A DNA stretch of 64,000 nt, from contig NZ_GL890776.1 of NCBI RefSeq assembly GCF_000211415.1, positions 246,524-310,523 of the forward strand, given 5' to 3'. Position 1 is the first letter of the stretch. Every line of letters begins with the position of its first letter. This document shows positions 9,737 through 18,847 of this stretch, in pieces. Source of the stretch: Enterobacter mori LMG 25706. GTDB lineage: Bacteria; Pseudomonadota; Gammaproteobacteria; Enterobacterales; Enterobacteriaceae. The notes beneath the pieces are model-generated. The model saw only the letters and a program-made list of their open reading frames with translations, was not told where the DNA came from and did no database searches. The translations under genes were made by a program, and so were the position numbers.

Positions 9737-9758
9737 AAAAAGCCGGGCGATGCCCGGC
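9737..9758 (-). terminator. Terminator of the osmU operon
   Basis: On the minus strand GCCGGGC-ATC-GCCCGGC is followed by TTTTT, directly after the osmV stop codon. Confidence 0.9.
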
Positions 9759-9766
9759 CTGAAAGA

Positions 9767-10915
9767 TTAACTCTCACTATGAATATTTAGCGCCCGGCGC
9801 GTACGCCCTGAACTCAGGTACTCGGCAATATAGTCCTGAGAAATCTCGCCGTTGTAGCGCCCGTCCTCATCCACAATCGGCATCCAGCTGGTATTGCTCT
9901 CATACAGACGTGAAAGCACCACGCGCAGGTTGTCTTCCGCTTTGCCGGTCATGCGGAACGGATGCAGGATGTCGGCGCAGGTACCGCTGGCGTTACGCGC
10001 TTCGCGACGCTTCACAAAGCCCAGCGGTTTGCCGTGCTCATCGACCACGGTAATCGCGCGAATGTCATTATCATCCATGGTTGAAAAGGCTTCGGGAAGC
10101 GGGGTAGAACCCCGCACCGTAATGGTCGGCTGCTGGTCGGTCACGTCTCCTGCGGATACCAGCAGCAGACGCTTCAGCGTACGGTCCTGACCGACAAACG
10201 AGCCGACAAACTCATTCGCCGGTTTCGCCAGCAGTTCATCCGGGCTGGCGCACTGCACGATTTTCCCCTGACGGAACACCGCAATGCGGTCACCGAGCTT
10301 CAGGGCTTCGTCGATATCGTGGCTCACCAGCATGACGGTTTTTTTCAGCTTGCGCTGCATCTCCAGGAACTGGTTCTGGATCACCTCGCGGTTGATCGGG
10401 TCCACCGCGCCGAAGGGTTCATCCATCAGCAGCACCGGAGGATCAGCCGCCAGGGCGCGGATCACGCCGATACGCTGCTGCTGGCCGCCGGACATCTCGC
10501 GCGGGTAGCGGTTGAGGAACTTATGCGGATCCATCGCCACCATATCCATCAGCTCTTCGGCGCGGGTTTTGCAGCGCGCTTTATCCCAGCCCAGCATGCG
10601 CGGCACGACGGTGATGTTCTCTTCGATGGTCATGTTCGGAAACAGGCCAATCTGCTGGATCACGTAGCCAATGTTGCGGCGCAGGGTGACGGTGTCCATC
10701 CCGCTGGTGTCTTCACCGTTGATCAGGATTGTCCCGCTGCTCGGGGTAATAAGGCGGTTAATCATCTTCAGCGTGGTGGTTTTCCCACAGCCGGAAGGGC
10801 CGAGCAGGACGCACATTTCCCCTTCGGGCACGTTCAGGTTGACGTTATCAACGGCCTTAAAGGTCTGGCCGTGCTTCTGTGAAAATTGTTTGGTGAGGTT
10901 TTCCAGTTTTATCAT
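9767..10915 (-). CDS. osmV: OsmU glycine betaine ABC transporter ATPase OsmV
   Basis: Cytoplasmic ATPase of a type I osmoprotectant (betaine/choline-O-sulfate) importer, 382 residues. Walker A is GPSGCGKTT, the ABC signature SGGQQQR and Walker B LLMDEPFGAVD. Two CBS domains follow residue 240 or so, as in OpuA/OpuC ATPases, where they sense ionic strength. The start MIKLENL is preceded by the osmW stop with a TAATG overlap; a longer N-terminal extension reading through osmW was rejected. Order and sequence match Salmonella osmVWXY, which also adjoins clcB. Confidence 0.94.
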   Translation of the reverse strand: MIKLENLTKQFSQKHGQTFKAVDNVNLNVPEGEMCVLLGPSGCGKTTTLKMINRLITPSSGTILINGEDTSGMDTVTLRRNIGYVIQQIGLFPNMTIEENITVVPRMLGWDKARCKTRAEELMDMVAMDPHKFLNRYPREMSGGQQQRIGVIRALAADPPVLLMDEPFGAVDPINREVIQNQFLEMQRKLKKTVMLVSHDIDEALKLGDRIAVFRQGKIVQCASPDELLAKPANEFVGSFVGQDRTLKRLLLVSAGDVTDQQPTITVRGSTPLPEAFSTMDDNDIRAITVVDEHGKPLGFVKRREARNASGTCADILHPFRMTGKAEDNLRVVLSRLYESNTSWMPIVDEDGRYNGEISQDYIAEYLSSGRTRRALNIHSES

Positions 10916-11562
10916 TATCGAATCCCCTTTGGAGTCAGAACCACCTGCAGACGGTGCAGCAGCCAGTCGAGCACAATCGCTAAAAGACAAATCATCAGCG
11001 CGCCCGCAATCAACATGCGAATATCGCTTCCGCCGATGCCATTGAGCAGCAGCAGCCCCAGACCGCCCGCGCCGATCACGGCGGCAATCGCCATCACGCC
11101 AATGTTCATCACCACAGCGGTGCGGATCCCGCCGAAAATCACCGGCAGCGCCATCGGGATCTCAACCCAGCGCAGGCGCTGCCAGAAGGTCATGCCGATG
11201 CCGCGCCCGGCTTCGCGCAGGCCAGGCGGCAGGCTGTCGAGCGCCGTATGGGTGTTACGCACAATCGGCAGTAATGAGTAGAGAAAAACAGCGGTGATTG
11301 CAGGCAGGGCACCGATACCCTGACCGATCAGCGAAAACAGAGGGATCATCAGCCCAAACAGGGCGATGGACGGAATGGTCAGCACGATGGTGGCTATCCC
11401 CAGCACCGGCGTTGCCAGCCACTTGTGGCGGACAATCAGAATGCCCAGCGGTACGCCGATGATGATGGCTAAACCTACGGCCAGCGCCACCAGCCACAGA
11501 TGCTGCAGCGTCAGGGTTAAGAGGTAATCCCAGTTGTCCAGAATGTAGTGAATCGTCTCCAT
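10915..11562 (-). CDS. osmW: OsmU ABC transporter permease OsmW
   Basis: Inner-membrane permease of the osmU system, 215 residues, about five or six helices. The EAA-type cytoplasmic loop appears as PGLREAGRGIGMTFWQRLRWVEIPMALP. Its stop overlaps the osmV start by one base (TAATG), so translation is coupled. It pairs with OsmY to form the membrane channel. It is part of the four-gene minus-strand operon from 13199 to 9767. Confidence 0.94.
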   Translation of the reverse strand: METIHYILDNWDYLLTLTLQHLWLVALAVGLAIIIGVPLGILIVRHKWLATPVLGIATIVLTIPSIALFGLMIPLFSLIGQGIGALPAITAVFLYSLLPIVRNTHTALDSLPPGLREAGRGIGMTFWQRLRWVEIPMALPVIFGGIRTAVVMNIGVMAIAAVIGAGGLGLLLLNGIGGSDIRMLIAGALMICLLAIVLDWLLHRLQVVLTPKGIR

Positions 11563-11570
11563 AGCGCCTC

Positions 11571-12470
11571 CTACAGCAGCTGTTTGCTACGCAGGAAATC
11601 TCGGGCGACCTGCTGCGGTGACTGATGGTCGATATCCACCTTCTTATTCAGTTCGGTGATAGCGTCGTTGTTGAGCTGGGCCGAGAGGGTGTTGAGCGCC
11701 TCTTCCAGACCGGGGTTGGCCTCCAGTGTGTCTTTACGCACCACCGGCGTCACCGCGTAGCTCGGGAAGAAGCCTTTATCGTCTTCCAGCACCTTGAGGT
11801 CGAAGCCTTTCACGCGCCCGTCGGTGGTGTAAATCAGTCCGGCATCGATAAACCCGTCGCGTACGGCGTTGTATACCAGGCCCGGGTCCATCTGGCGGAT
11901 CTGTGGGCGATCCAACTCCATGTTGTAGGCCGCCTGAAGCGGCTTCATGCCGTCGCTGCGTCCGGCAAACTCCAGGTCTAACCCCAGCAGCCAGTTTTTG
12001 TCCGGGTTGGTTTTACGGATCTGCTCAATCTTCGCCACCATCTCCGACATGGTGTTGATATGTTCCGCCTCGGCGCGCTTGCGCTGCATGGCAAAGGCAT
12101 AAGTGTTGTTCATGTCGGCAGGCTTGAGCCAGACCAGACCGTGCTTCGCGTCCAGGCGTTTTACCGTCTCGTAAGACTCCTGCGGCGACATGCGCTTGTT
12201 GATGTGGTTAAAGATGATCAGCGACGTGCCGGTGTACTCCCAGGTCATGTCAATCTGCTTGTTGATCATCGCGTTGCGGGAGATCACCGTAGCAATGTTG
12301 GTTTGCGGCTGTACCTGAAAACCTCTCTTTTGCAGGTACTGCACGGTCATTGCCGAGAGAATGTGCTGCTCGGTAAAGCTCTTGGTCGCCAGAATCAGCG
12401 GGGCCGCCATCGCCTGGCTGGTGAACAGCGCCGCGGCACACAGCGCCGTCAGGCTGGAAAACAGTCTCAT
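11571..12470 (-). CDS. osmX: OsmU periplasmic substrate-binding protein OsmX
   Basis: Periplasmic binding protein for glycine betaine-type osmolytes (OpuAC family), 299 residues. A signal peptide of about 22 residues (ending QAMA) precedes a mature domain starting [16 protein letters not shown], which is typical of this family. It delivers substrate to the OsmW/OsmY channel. Only 8 bases separate it from osmW and 18 from osmY, consistent with a single transcript. Confidence 0.94.
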   Translation of the reverse strand: MRLFSSLTALCAAALFTSQAMAAPLILATKSFTEQHILSAMTVQYLQKRGFQVQPQTNIATVISRNAMINKQIDMTWEYTGTSLIIFNHINKRMSPQESYETVKRLDAKHGLVWLKPADMNNTYAFAMQRKRAEAEHINTMSEMVAKIEQIRKTNPDKNWLLGLDLEFAGRSDGMKPLQAAYNMELDRPQIRQMDPGLVYNAVRDGFIDAGLIYTTDGRVKGFDLKVLEDDKGFFPSYAVTPVVRKDTLEANPGLEEALNTLSAQLNNDAITELNKKVDIDHQSPQQVARDFLRSKQLL

Positions 12471-12488
12471 AAAAGCTCCTTGTTATTG

Positions 12489-13199
12489 TTATCGAGCGAG
12501 ATGGGGACTCATCGCGCGACCCAGCGCCGCCAGCAGGGTATCGAGGATCAGGGCGAACAGGGCGGTGGCCGCCGCGCCGAGGATCAGGGTCGGGAAATCG
12601 TTTAAGTAAATACCGGGGAAAATCAGCTCGCCGTAGCTGCTGGCACCAATCAGGAACGCCAGCGGCGCGGTCCCGACGTTGATGGCGGTGGCAATGCGGA
12701 TCCCCGAGAGCATGACCGGCCAGGCGGCTGGCAGCTCAACCTGACGCAGACGCTGCAATTTGGTCATTCCGATGCCGTTTGCCGCTTCCAGCAGCGACGG
12801 CGGGACCGAGCACAGCCCGGCGTAGGTGTTACGCACTATCGGCAGCAGCGAGGCGAGGAAAAGTGCGATGATGGCGGGCGTATCGCCAATGCCAATCACC
12901 ACCATCGCCAGCGCCAGAACGGCCAGCGGCGGCAGCGTGTTGCCGACGTTGAAGATTTGCATGACGTATTCGGCGATACCTCGCGCCGCAGGGCGGCTCA
13001 GCAGGATCCCGCTCGGAATACCGACCAGCAGGGCAAAGAACATCGACGAGAAAACCAGAATCATGTGCTGTTTCCCGAGATAGACCAGGTCAACCTGGCG
13101 CGCCCTGATCGTCTCCAGCCCAATGCCCCAGACGAGGAGGGCGAGAACCACGATAATGGCGCCGACAAACAGCAGCGAACGTTTGAGTAATGGGTGCAT
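12489..13199 (-). CDS. osmY: OsmU ABC transporter permease, OsmY/YehY type
   Basis: Second inner-membrane permease of the betaine importer, 236 residues, first gene of the operon. The EAA-like loop is SLLEAANGIGMTKLQRLRQVELPAAWP. I use the ATG (MHPLLKRS) that follows AGGGAGA by 9 bases; an ATG 24 bases earlier would include that site in the coding part. The name follows Salmonella osmVWXY and is not the E. coli periplasmic protein called OsmY. In Salmonella the operon is osmotically induced and RpoS-dependent; the promoter should lie in 13200-13400. Confidence 0.9.
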   Translation of the reverse strand: MHPLLKRSLLFVGAIIVVLALLVWGIGLETIRARQVDLVYLGKQHMILVFSSMFFALLVGIPSGILLSRPAARGIAEYVMQIFNVGNTLPPLAVLALAMVVIGIGDTPAIIALFLASLLPIVRNTYAGLCSVPPSLLEAANGIGMTKLQRLRQVELPAAWPVMLSGIRIATAINVGTAPLAFLIGASSYGELIFPGIYLNDFPTLILGAAATALFALILDTLLAALGRAMSPHLAR

Positions 13200-13408
13200 T
13201 GCGGTGTGTCTCCCTGTGCGCATGCGTTATAGCAACCACCGGTTGCCTGTTGTTATGCCATGTTTCGGCAGGGGTATTTCACCTATAGCAAGCGTTTGGG
13301 AAGGGTTCCAGCGAAGGGGTAAAATCAGTAACCCTATGAAAACAGTGACAACCTCGGGTTAAGCCTTATGGCGTAAGGGCTGATAGTGGTGCAGGCAGAA
13401 TAGTCCTA

Positions 13409-13453
13409 AAGCGCTTTTTTAAAAGTGACACCGTCACATTTAAGAAAGCGCTT
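13409..13453. repeat. 45-base imperfect palindrome between the DUF1275 gene and osmY
   Basis: Left arm 13409-13429 and right arm 13433-13453 are inverted copies with two mismatches in 21 bp and the loop ACC. The outer ends read AAGCGCTT and the inner ends GTGAC/GTCAC. It begins 18 bases after the stop of the upstream minus-strand gene and lies 210 bases before the osmY start. On the minus strand no T-run follows the stem, so it is either an atypical terminator or an operator. Confidence 0.6.
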
Positions 13454-13470
13454 ACACCGAATATCGATCA

Positions 13471-14214
13471 TCATCTGCATTGAGAAGCCCGAACCCGTCG
13501 AACCCGCGTCGAGACGGTGATAATTGAAACGATAGCGACCACGGCGAGCATCAACCCGAGCGCCAGCATGGCGTTAAACCCGATCCACCTGAACAGCAGC
13601 AGTCCTGCGATACCGCCCGTGATAAACGAGAAAAGGGTGGTTAAGTGGGTTTTCAGCTGGCTTTTTTGTGCCGCCGTATCTTTGGAGTAATCCCTGCGGA
13701 GCATTGCCACCAGTACGGAGGCCAGGGATATTCCCGCGTCTGTCAGCGTCCCGGTAATATGCGTCGATCTCACCCGTCCGCTGGACAGCTGCGTGGAAGT
13801 GGAATTATGAATGCCCATCAGGCCGCACAGAAAAAGAATAATTTCTCTGTTGCTCGTGAGGGTATGAAAAAACATTTCGTAGAAGGAGACGCCGGTCAGC
13901 AATATCCCTTCGACAAAAAGGATCTGGCAAAAAACCAGCCGGACGTTATGGATAATGCCCCATATCACGATCGTGCGCGCAATGATTGCGCCTGCGACAA
14001 AGGAGAGAATAATCGAGCCGAAAAAAATAATATCGCTCAGATCGGTGGAAGAGACTTCGCTGGATAATTGTGAGGTGTTGCCGGTCATGTGTGAGGGGAA
14101 AAAACCAAATGCGCCGAGGGCGATGGCATTCAGCAAACCTGCCGAGGTCGCCAACCAGAGAGCAAGCCGGCGATCCTCCTTATGCGTTCGTTCTTTCTTG
14201 AGTCTAATCAGCAA
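13471..14214 (-). CDS. DUF1275/YoaK-family membrane protein
   Basis: Integral membrane protein with six to seven hydrophobic segments and the DUF1275 signature GFFPSHMTGNTSQL near the first helices, plus RSTHITGTLTDAG later. It has 247 residues from the chosen start. No ATG is available. I use TTG at 14214, which follows GGAGG by 5 bases; another in-frame TTG lies 54 bases upstream without a clear site. Function in this family is not established, and transport is only a guess. It stands alone between the GST gene and the osmU operon, on the same strand. Confidence 0.8.
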   Translation of the reverse strand: MLIRLKKERTHKEDRRLALWLATSAGLLNAIALGAFGFFPSHMTGNTSQLSSEVSSTDLSDIIFFGSIILSFVAGAIIARTIVIWGIIHNVRLVFCQILFVEGILLTGVSFYEMFFHTLTSNREIILFLCGLMGIHNSTSTQLSSGRVRSTHITGTLTDAGISLASVLVAMLRRDYSKDTAAQKSQLKTHLTTLFSFITGGIAGLLLFRWIGFNAMLALGLMLAVVAIVSIITVSTRVRRVRASQCR

Positions 14215-14369
14215 GAATACCTCCAGGTTGAGCGTTGCCTGAATAGTCAGGCTAGCAAAGCGGTGCAACGGGCTGTCCAGGATATGGCTTAATTATTATT
14301 CCCTCTGATACGTTTAAGGGTTTAGTAATTAAATAAAATATCCTTGCTCAACATGGGGTCGTAAACACT

Positions 14370-14993
14370 TTACATCATGCCGTTATTGCCGTGACGCAAA
14401 AACGCCGGGCGCTGATTGAGACGTTCAAACCAGGCCTCAATCGCGGGCACGTCGGGCTTATCAAACGGCGTCATCTTCCAGCGATTCACCGACAGCCCAA
14501 GCACCACGTCCGCAAGGGTAAACGCCTCGCCCGCTGCAAAGGCTCCGGTGCGCTGCAGCTGGTTTTCCAGAATGGTGATGCAGTGGTTCCACTCTTTTAT
14601 TCCCGCAGCAATACGCCGAGGGTCGTTAAAGTCCGGGTTTTTACGCCCCAGCGCCGGGAAGACATAGCGCCAGGCGTTATTGAATTCGGTTGCCTGCCAG
14701 TCCATCCAGCGCTCAACGTTGGCGCAGGCCTGCGGCTCTGCGGGCAGCAGCGCGTGACGTCCGGCCTTGCGCACCAGATAACGGCAGATGGCGTTGGACT
14801 CCCACAGCACGAAATCACCGTCAATCAGTACCGGCACCATGGCGTTGGGGTTCAGCGCGCGGAAGGCATCCGTTTCCGTTGAGGCAAAACCGCTGCCGTA
14901 GTCTTCCTGCTGATACTCGAGGCCTGCTTCCTCGCAGGTCCAGAGCACTTTACGAACATTGATAGAGGTGGTTTTGCCGAGGATGTTAATCAT
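14370..14993 (-). CDS. Glutathione S-transferase family protein
   Basis: Cytosolic GST, 207 residues. The N-terminal thioredoxin-like domain spans roughly residues 1-78, with the cis-Pro motif MVPVLIDGDFVLWESNAICRYL (Val-Pro and the Glu-Ser pair bind glutathione). The all-helical C-terminal domain contains the N-capping segment FTLADVVLG. The ATG at 14993 is preceded by AGAGAAG. Substrate cannot be read from sequence. It is monocistronic, with an MFS pump gene 72 bases upstream on the same strand. Confidence 0.9.
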   Translation of the reverse strand: MINILGKTTSINVRKVLWTCEEAGLEYQQEDYGSGFASTETDAFRALNPNAMVPVLIDGDFVLWESNAICRYLVRKAGRHALLPAEPQACANVERWMDWQATEFNNAWRYVFPALGRKNPDFNDPRRIAAGIKEWNHCITILENQLQRTGAFAAGEAFTLADVVLGLSVNRWKMTPFDKPDVPAIEAWFERLNQRPAFLRHGNNGMM

Positions 14994-15065
14994 GTCGCCG
15001 CTTCTCTTCAAAGTGATGAATCGTTTAAAAACAATACACCAGCGGTGAAGAAAAGCGTCAACAAA

Positions 15066-16262
15066 TCATCCGGCGAGTGATTTGTGAAGGCGCAAAAGCA
15101 GAAGCGTCAACACAACCGCGCCCAGAAGCAATATTCCGCTCAATGCAAACGTGCTCTGCCAGCCGCTATGATCGAACACCATACCGCCCGCCGTTGAACC
15201 GAGCGCAATGGCGAGCTGGATCACTGCGACCATTAACCCGCCACCGGCTTCGGCATCTTGCGGCAGCGTTCGCGCAATCCATGTCCACCATCCCGTGGGA
15301 GCCGCCGTCGCCAGCATCCCCCAGAAGCTTAACAGCAGGGCAACGATCCACAGGCTGTGACCGGTCAGTATCAACACGCCTGCAATGACGGCCATCAGCA
15401 GGGGAATGGCGATTAACGTCGGGTAAAACGCCGCGTTCAGAACCATGGCAACGAGCAGTGTGCCAACAAAACCCGCGACGCCGATGGTGAGTAAAATCAG
15501 CGATAAGCCAGAGGGACTGACCTGCGTGACGGTTTCAAGAAACGGCCGCACGTAGGTAAACAGCGCAAACTGTCCCATAAAGAACAGGCCGCAGGCCAGC
15601 AGACCCACAGAGACCGCTCGCTGACGGAACAAACGAAAAACGCTTCCACGCGAGGCATCGTACTGATTCCCTTTCATACCCGGCAGGCTAAAACACTGCC
15701 AGATGAAGGCGACTATCGCTACAGGAACCAGGCACAGGAAGGCACCGCGCCAGCCAATGGTGGCGCCGAGATAGCTCCCCAGTGGGGCTGCCACCACTGT
15801 CGCCAGCGCGTTCCCTCCGTTGAATATCGCCAGCGCGCGCGATACCTGATGCTGCGGAACAAGGCGAATGGCCGTTGCGGCAGACATGGACCAGAACCCA
15901 CCTATTGCGATACCGATCAGCGCGCGGCCTGTCATGTAAACCAGATAGTTTGGGGCGAAAGCGATAATCATCCCCGAGAGCGCCATCAGGATCGTCATGC
16001 CCAGCAGAAGGTGTTTGCGGTTCATATTCCCGGCAAGCCGGGAAAGGAAGAGACTGGTCAGAACCGCCAGCGCGCCGGAAATCGCGATCCCCTGGCCAGC
16101 GAGCCCTTCTGTAACGCCCAAATCTCTGGCAAGGGGCGTGAGCAGGCTGACGGGCATAAATTCCGAGGCAATCAGGACAAATACGCACAGGGTCATGGCA
16201 AAAATACCGCCCCAGTGCGCACGTTCCTCATTCTGTAAGGTGGTAGGGTTCAGAGTGGACAT
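15066..16262 (-). CDS. MFS efflux transporter, NepI/AraJ-like
   Basis: Twelve-helix drug:H+ antiporter-1 family transporter, 398 residues from the second of two neighbouring ATG codons. The second has GAAAG at a 6-base spacing, while the first abuts that site. Motifs resemble NepI (purine nucleoside efflux), such as EFMPVSLLTPLARDLGVTEG and GFWSMSAATAIRLVP, but no substrate is claimed. It sits upstream of the GST and downstream of an exported hydrolase on the same strand, and a GC-rich hairpin (16282-16302) separates it from the hydrolase gene. Confidence 0.85.
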   Translation of the reverse strand: MSTLNPTTLQNEERAHWGGIFAMTLCVFVLIASEFMPVSLLTPLARDLGVTEGLAGQGIAISGALAVLTSLFLSRLAGNMNRKHLLLGMTILMALSGMIIAFAPNYLVYMTGRALIGIAIGGFWSMSAATAIRLVPQHQVSRALAIFNGGNALATVVAAPLGSYLGATIGWRGAFLCLVPVAIVAFIWQCFSLPGMKGNQYDASRGSVFRLFRQRAVSVGLLACGLFFMGQFALFTYVRPFLETVTQVSPSGLSLILLTIGVAGFVGTLLVAMVLNAAFYPTLIAIPLLMAVIAGVLILTGHSLWIVALLLSFWGMLATAAPTGWWTWIARTLPQDAEAGGGLMVAVIQLAIALGSTAGGMVFDHSGWQSTFALSGILLLGAVVLTLLLLRLHKSLAG

Positions 16263-16281
16263 AGTCATCTTTCACGAAGCA

Positions 16282-16302
16282 CCGCCCGCTCAACACGGGC
16301 GG
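16282..16302 (-). other. Intercistronic hairpin between hydrolase and MFS genes
   Basis: CCGCCCG/CGGGCGG with a 7-base loop lies between two minus-strand genes. No T-run follows; it may stabilise the 3' end of the upstream hydrolase message. Confidence 0.45.
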
Positions 16303-16311
16303 CGGAGAGGT

Positions 16312-17439
16312 TTATTTCAGGCTGGTTTTGAAGAACTGTTCAAACTGCGCGAAAGGGATCTTCCCGGCAACGTTGTCGTAGAGGTCGACATGGTTTGCGC
16401 CCGGAACAATCACCAGTTCCTTCTGCTTGCTGCCGACCGCTTTAAACGCATCTTCTGCAAAGTAGCGGGAGTGTGCCTTTTCACCGGTTACGATAAGCGT
16501 CGGGATAGTAATTTCCCCGGCGTAGCTCAGCAGCGGCATATTCATAAAGGATAATGGCGTGGTCGCGGTCCATGCGCCGGTGGAGTTGACGGAACGCGCG
16601 TGGAAGCCGCGCGGCATGCGGTAGTAGTCATAGAACTCCTTCAGTACCGGATGCGGGTCTGCTGGCAACGCCTCTGGCAGAATACGTTCAGCTGCCGTCA
16701 CCTTGCCGTTTTCATCGACATAAATGTCATGACCGCCGTGCGCGAAGGTCCCGTTCTCAGCATCTTTCCAGCGCTGTGCGTTCAGATACTGCAGAACGGC
16801 ACGGCGGTCAGACGTTGAATAGCGATCTTTCCCGTAGCCCACGCCGTGGCCCATCGCCCGGCTCATGTCATACATCACGCTGGTGGCGACCGCTTTCACG
16901 CGGGTGTCCATGGAGGCCGCATTCAGCGCCATACCGCCCCAGCCGCAGATGCCGAGAATACCAATGCGGTTACGATCAACCTCTTTCTGCAACCCCAGGA
17001 AATCCACCGCCGCGCTAAAGTCTTCGGTATTGATATCCGGAGACGCAACGTTGCGCGGCTGGCCACCGCTTTCGCCCGTATAGGACGGATCGAATGCCAG
17101 GGTCACAAACCCATTTTCCGCCAGGGTCTGCGCATACAGGCCGCTGGACTGCTCTTTGACTGCACCAAACGGCCCGCTGACCGCAATCGCCGCCAGCTTG
17201 CGGTCGCCGCGGTTTTTGGGAAGATACAGATCGCCCACCAGGGTGATCCCGTATCGGTTCTGGAAAGACACCTTACGGTGATCGACTTTGTCACTTTCGG
17301 AAAAGGTTTTGTCCCATGTGGTCACCATCGAAACAGGTGCGTTTGGGTTGGTGGTTTCTGCATAACTCATTGTTGTCACCCCACTTAATGATGCACATAG
17401 CAGCATCGCAACGGACAGTTTTTGGGTAAATGTTTTCAT
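16312..17439 (-). CDS. Exported alpha/beta hydrolase, dienelactone-hydrolase-like
   Basis: Predicted periplasmic alpha/beta hydrolase, 375 residues, with a signal peptide ending MSYA near residue 27. The nucleophile elbow reads GICGWGG: a Cys stands where most family members have Ser, as in dienelactone hydrolase. The catalytic His is probably in GANHVDLYD near the C-terminus. The oxyanion-side strand AAIAVSGPFGAVKEQ fits the fold. Substrate unknown. It is divergent from a LysR gene 111 bases away that probably regulates it. Confidence 0.85.
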   Translation of the reverse strand: MKTFTQKLSVAMLLCASLSGVTTMSYAETTNPNAPVSMVTTWDKTFSESDKVDHRKVSFQNRYGITLVGDLYLPKNRGDRKLAAIAVSGPFGAVKEQSSGLYAQTLAENGFVTLAFDPSYTGESGGQPRNVASPDINTEDFSAAVDFLGLQKEVDRNRIGILGICGWGGMALNAASMDTRVKAVATSVMYDMSRAMGHGVGYGKDRYSTSDRRAVLQYLNAQRWKDAENGTFAHGGHDIYVDENGKVTAAERILPEALPADPHPVLKEFYDYYRMPRGFHARSVNSTGAWTATTPLSFMNMPLLSYAGEITIPTLIVTGEKAHSRYFAEDAFKAVGSKQKELVIVPGANHVDLYDNVAGKIPFAQFEQFFKTSLK

Positions 17440-17550
17440 GGAAATGAACCCTGGGTTGTTGTGTTGCGGTCATTATAGTTAGCAGAAATAGTGCTGATTA
17501 GAGGGCGAAAGCTGCTAGGATTCATATCATATTGTTATAAATCGGTAGGC

Positions 17551-18438
17551 ATGATGGCAAAACGGGAAAACTATAATGAGCTGTACCTGTTCATGCAGGT
17601 GGTACGGGAGGGGAGCTTCACGGCGGCCGCGCTTCGGCTTGGGCTGGCGCAATCCGGTATCAGCCGCTCGATTCGCGAGCTGGAAGAGCGATTGGGCGTT
17701 CAACTTCTGGTCCGCACCACGCGCAAGCTCTCGCTCACCCATGCCGGGGAACAGCTTTATCAGACCGCCGAGTCTGCATTCGATACGCTCGATACGGGTC
17801 TGGCGACCCTGGCACACTATCGTCAGACGCCGTCCGGCACGGTGCGTATTAATGCCAGCCAGCATGCTATCGATAAATGTCTGCTGCCAAAGCTCGCCAT
17901 TTTTAAACAGCGTTACCCAGACATCAGGCTGGAACTGATGAATGAAAGCCGCTTCGTCGACATTATCGCCGAGCGGTTCGATGCGGGTGTCAGACTGGGG
18001 CCGGAAGTGGGGCAGGGAATGATTGCAGTGCGTATCACGCCTGATATGGAAATGGCCGCAGTGGCTGCCCCGGAACACTTCAGACGCTACGGTTTTCCGC
18101 AGACGCCAGCCGATTTAGTGGATCATCCCTGCATTGCCTATCAGTTTGCCGACGGTAGTGACTATCAGTGGGAACTGGTGCAGGACGGGAAAAAAATCAC
18201 CCATCGACCAGAGGGGCAATGGGCGCTGTCTGACAGCTACATGGAAGCCGAAGCCGCCCGGCTTGGGCTTGGGCTGGCCTATGTTCCGGTGGAGCTGGTG
18301 GCTGACGATCTGGAGCGCGGAACGCTGATCCGGGTGTTGCAGCGCTATAGCCTGCGCATGGACGGGTTGTATCTCTATTATCCGCACCGCAACGTGTCGC
18401 CTGCCCTGAGGGCTGTGATCGATACGCTGAAAATATAG
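17551..18438 (+). CDS. LysR-family regulator beside the exported hydrolase
   Basis: LysR-type regulator, 295 residues, with an N-terminal helix-turn-helix (YLFMQVVREGSFTAAALRLG) and an effector-binding domain. The ATG at 17551 has GGTAGG upstream; an in-frame extension to 17491 was rejected. It is divergent from the alpha/beta hydrolase gene, which is its likely target. Its last 60 bases (18379-18438) reappear, diverged, at 19372-19431. Confidence 0.9.
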   Translation: MMAKRENYNELYLFMQVVREGSFTAAALRLGLAQSGISRSIRELEERLGVQLLVRTTRKLSLTHAGEQLYQTAESAFDTLDTGLATLAHYRQTPSGTVRINASQHAIDKCLLPKLAIFKQRYPDIRLELMNESRFVDIIAERFDAGVRLGPEVGQGMIAVRITPDMEMAAVAAPEHFRRYGFPQTPADLVDHPCIAYQFADGSDYQWELVQDGKKITHRPEGQWALSDSYMEAEAARLGLGLAYVPVELVADDLERGTLIRVLQRYSLRMDGLYLYYPHRNVSPALRAVIDTLKI

Positions 18439-18481
18439 CTTTATTTCAGGGATAAAGAGAATGGCAGGAACACGCCTTCAT

Positions 18482-18640
18482 TCATTTGGAAGATTTAAAG
18501 AGGGTATTGCAAGACGGACAGACAAGTTGAGAGCCTTTCTGAACGCGGCTAAAGCTGTGTTCTGAATCTTTTGCACAGCCTGGACATGTGCATTTCACTA
18601 AATAATTACGATGAGTTTGTGTTTTTTTACGTACTGACAT
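18482..18640 (-). CDS. ynfU: YnfU-like small zinc-ribbon protein
   Basis: A 52-residue protein, too short for ordinary gene calling. Two CxxC pairs (CPGC at residues 19-22 and CPSC at 41-44) plus Cys17 form a zinc-ribbon. The core RRNYLVKC-like and SEHSFSRVQKG segments match E. coli YnfU, a small protein of the Qin prophage region found near cold-shock genes. AGGAG precedes the ATG by 8 bases. Here too it is next to a cspA-family gene on the same strand. The molecular function is not known; RNA or ribosome contact would be a guess. Confidence 0.82.
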   Translation of the reverse strand: MSVRKKTQTHRNYLVKCTCPGCAKDSEHSFSRVQKGSQLVCPSCNTLFKSSK

Positions 18641-18739
18641 AGGGAGCTCCTGCTATAAGGGGACAAAAACAATACACGATTAAAATGATGATTACTTATT
18701 ATTTAACAATATTTGAAGAGATGAAGACGTCAGGAAGTA

Positions 18740-18767
18740 TAAATAAAAAACCCGCTCGGGGCGGGTT
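18740..18767 (-). terminator. Terminator of the cspA-family gene
   Basis: On the minus strand AACCCGC-CCCG-AGCGGGTT is followed by TTTTATTTAT, 81 bases after the csp stop codon. Confidence 0.88.
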
Positions 18768-18847
18768 CATTTTATTATCAGTAGCACATAACTGCTCAGG
18801 CCAACGCCTTCATCGCTATCGTAAGCGCCACTGATAATGAGCACCTG

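Noticed and set aside
15688..16238. Long frames overlapping the MFS gene on both strands
   Set aside because: Frame shadows; the MFS frame alone encodes recognisable membrane helices and motifs.
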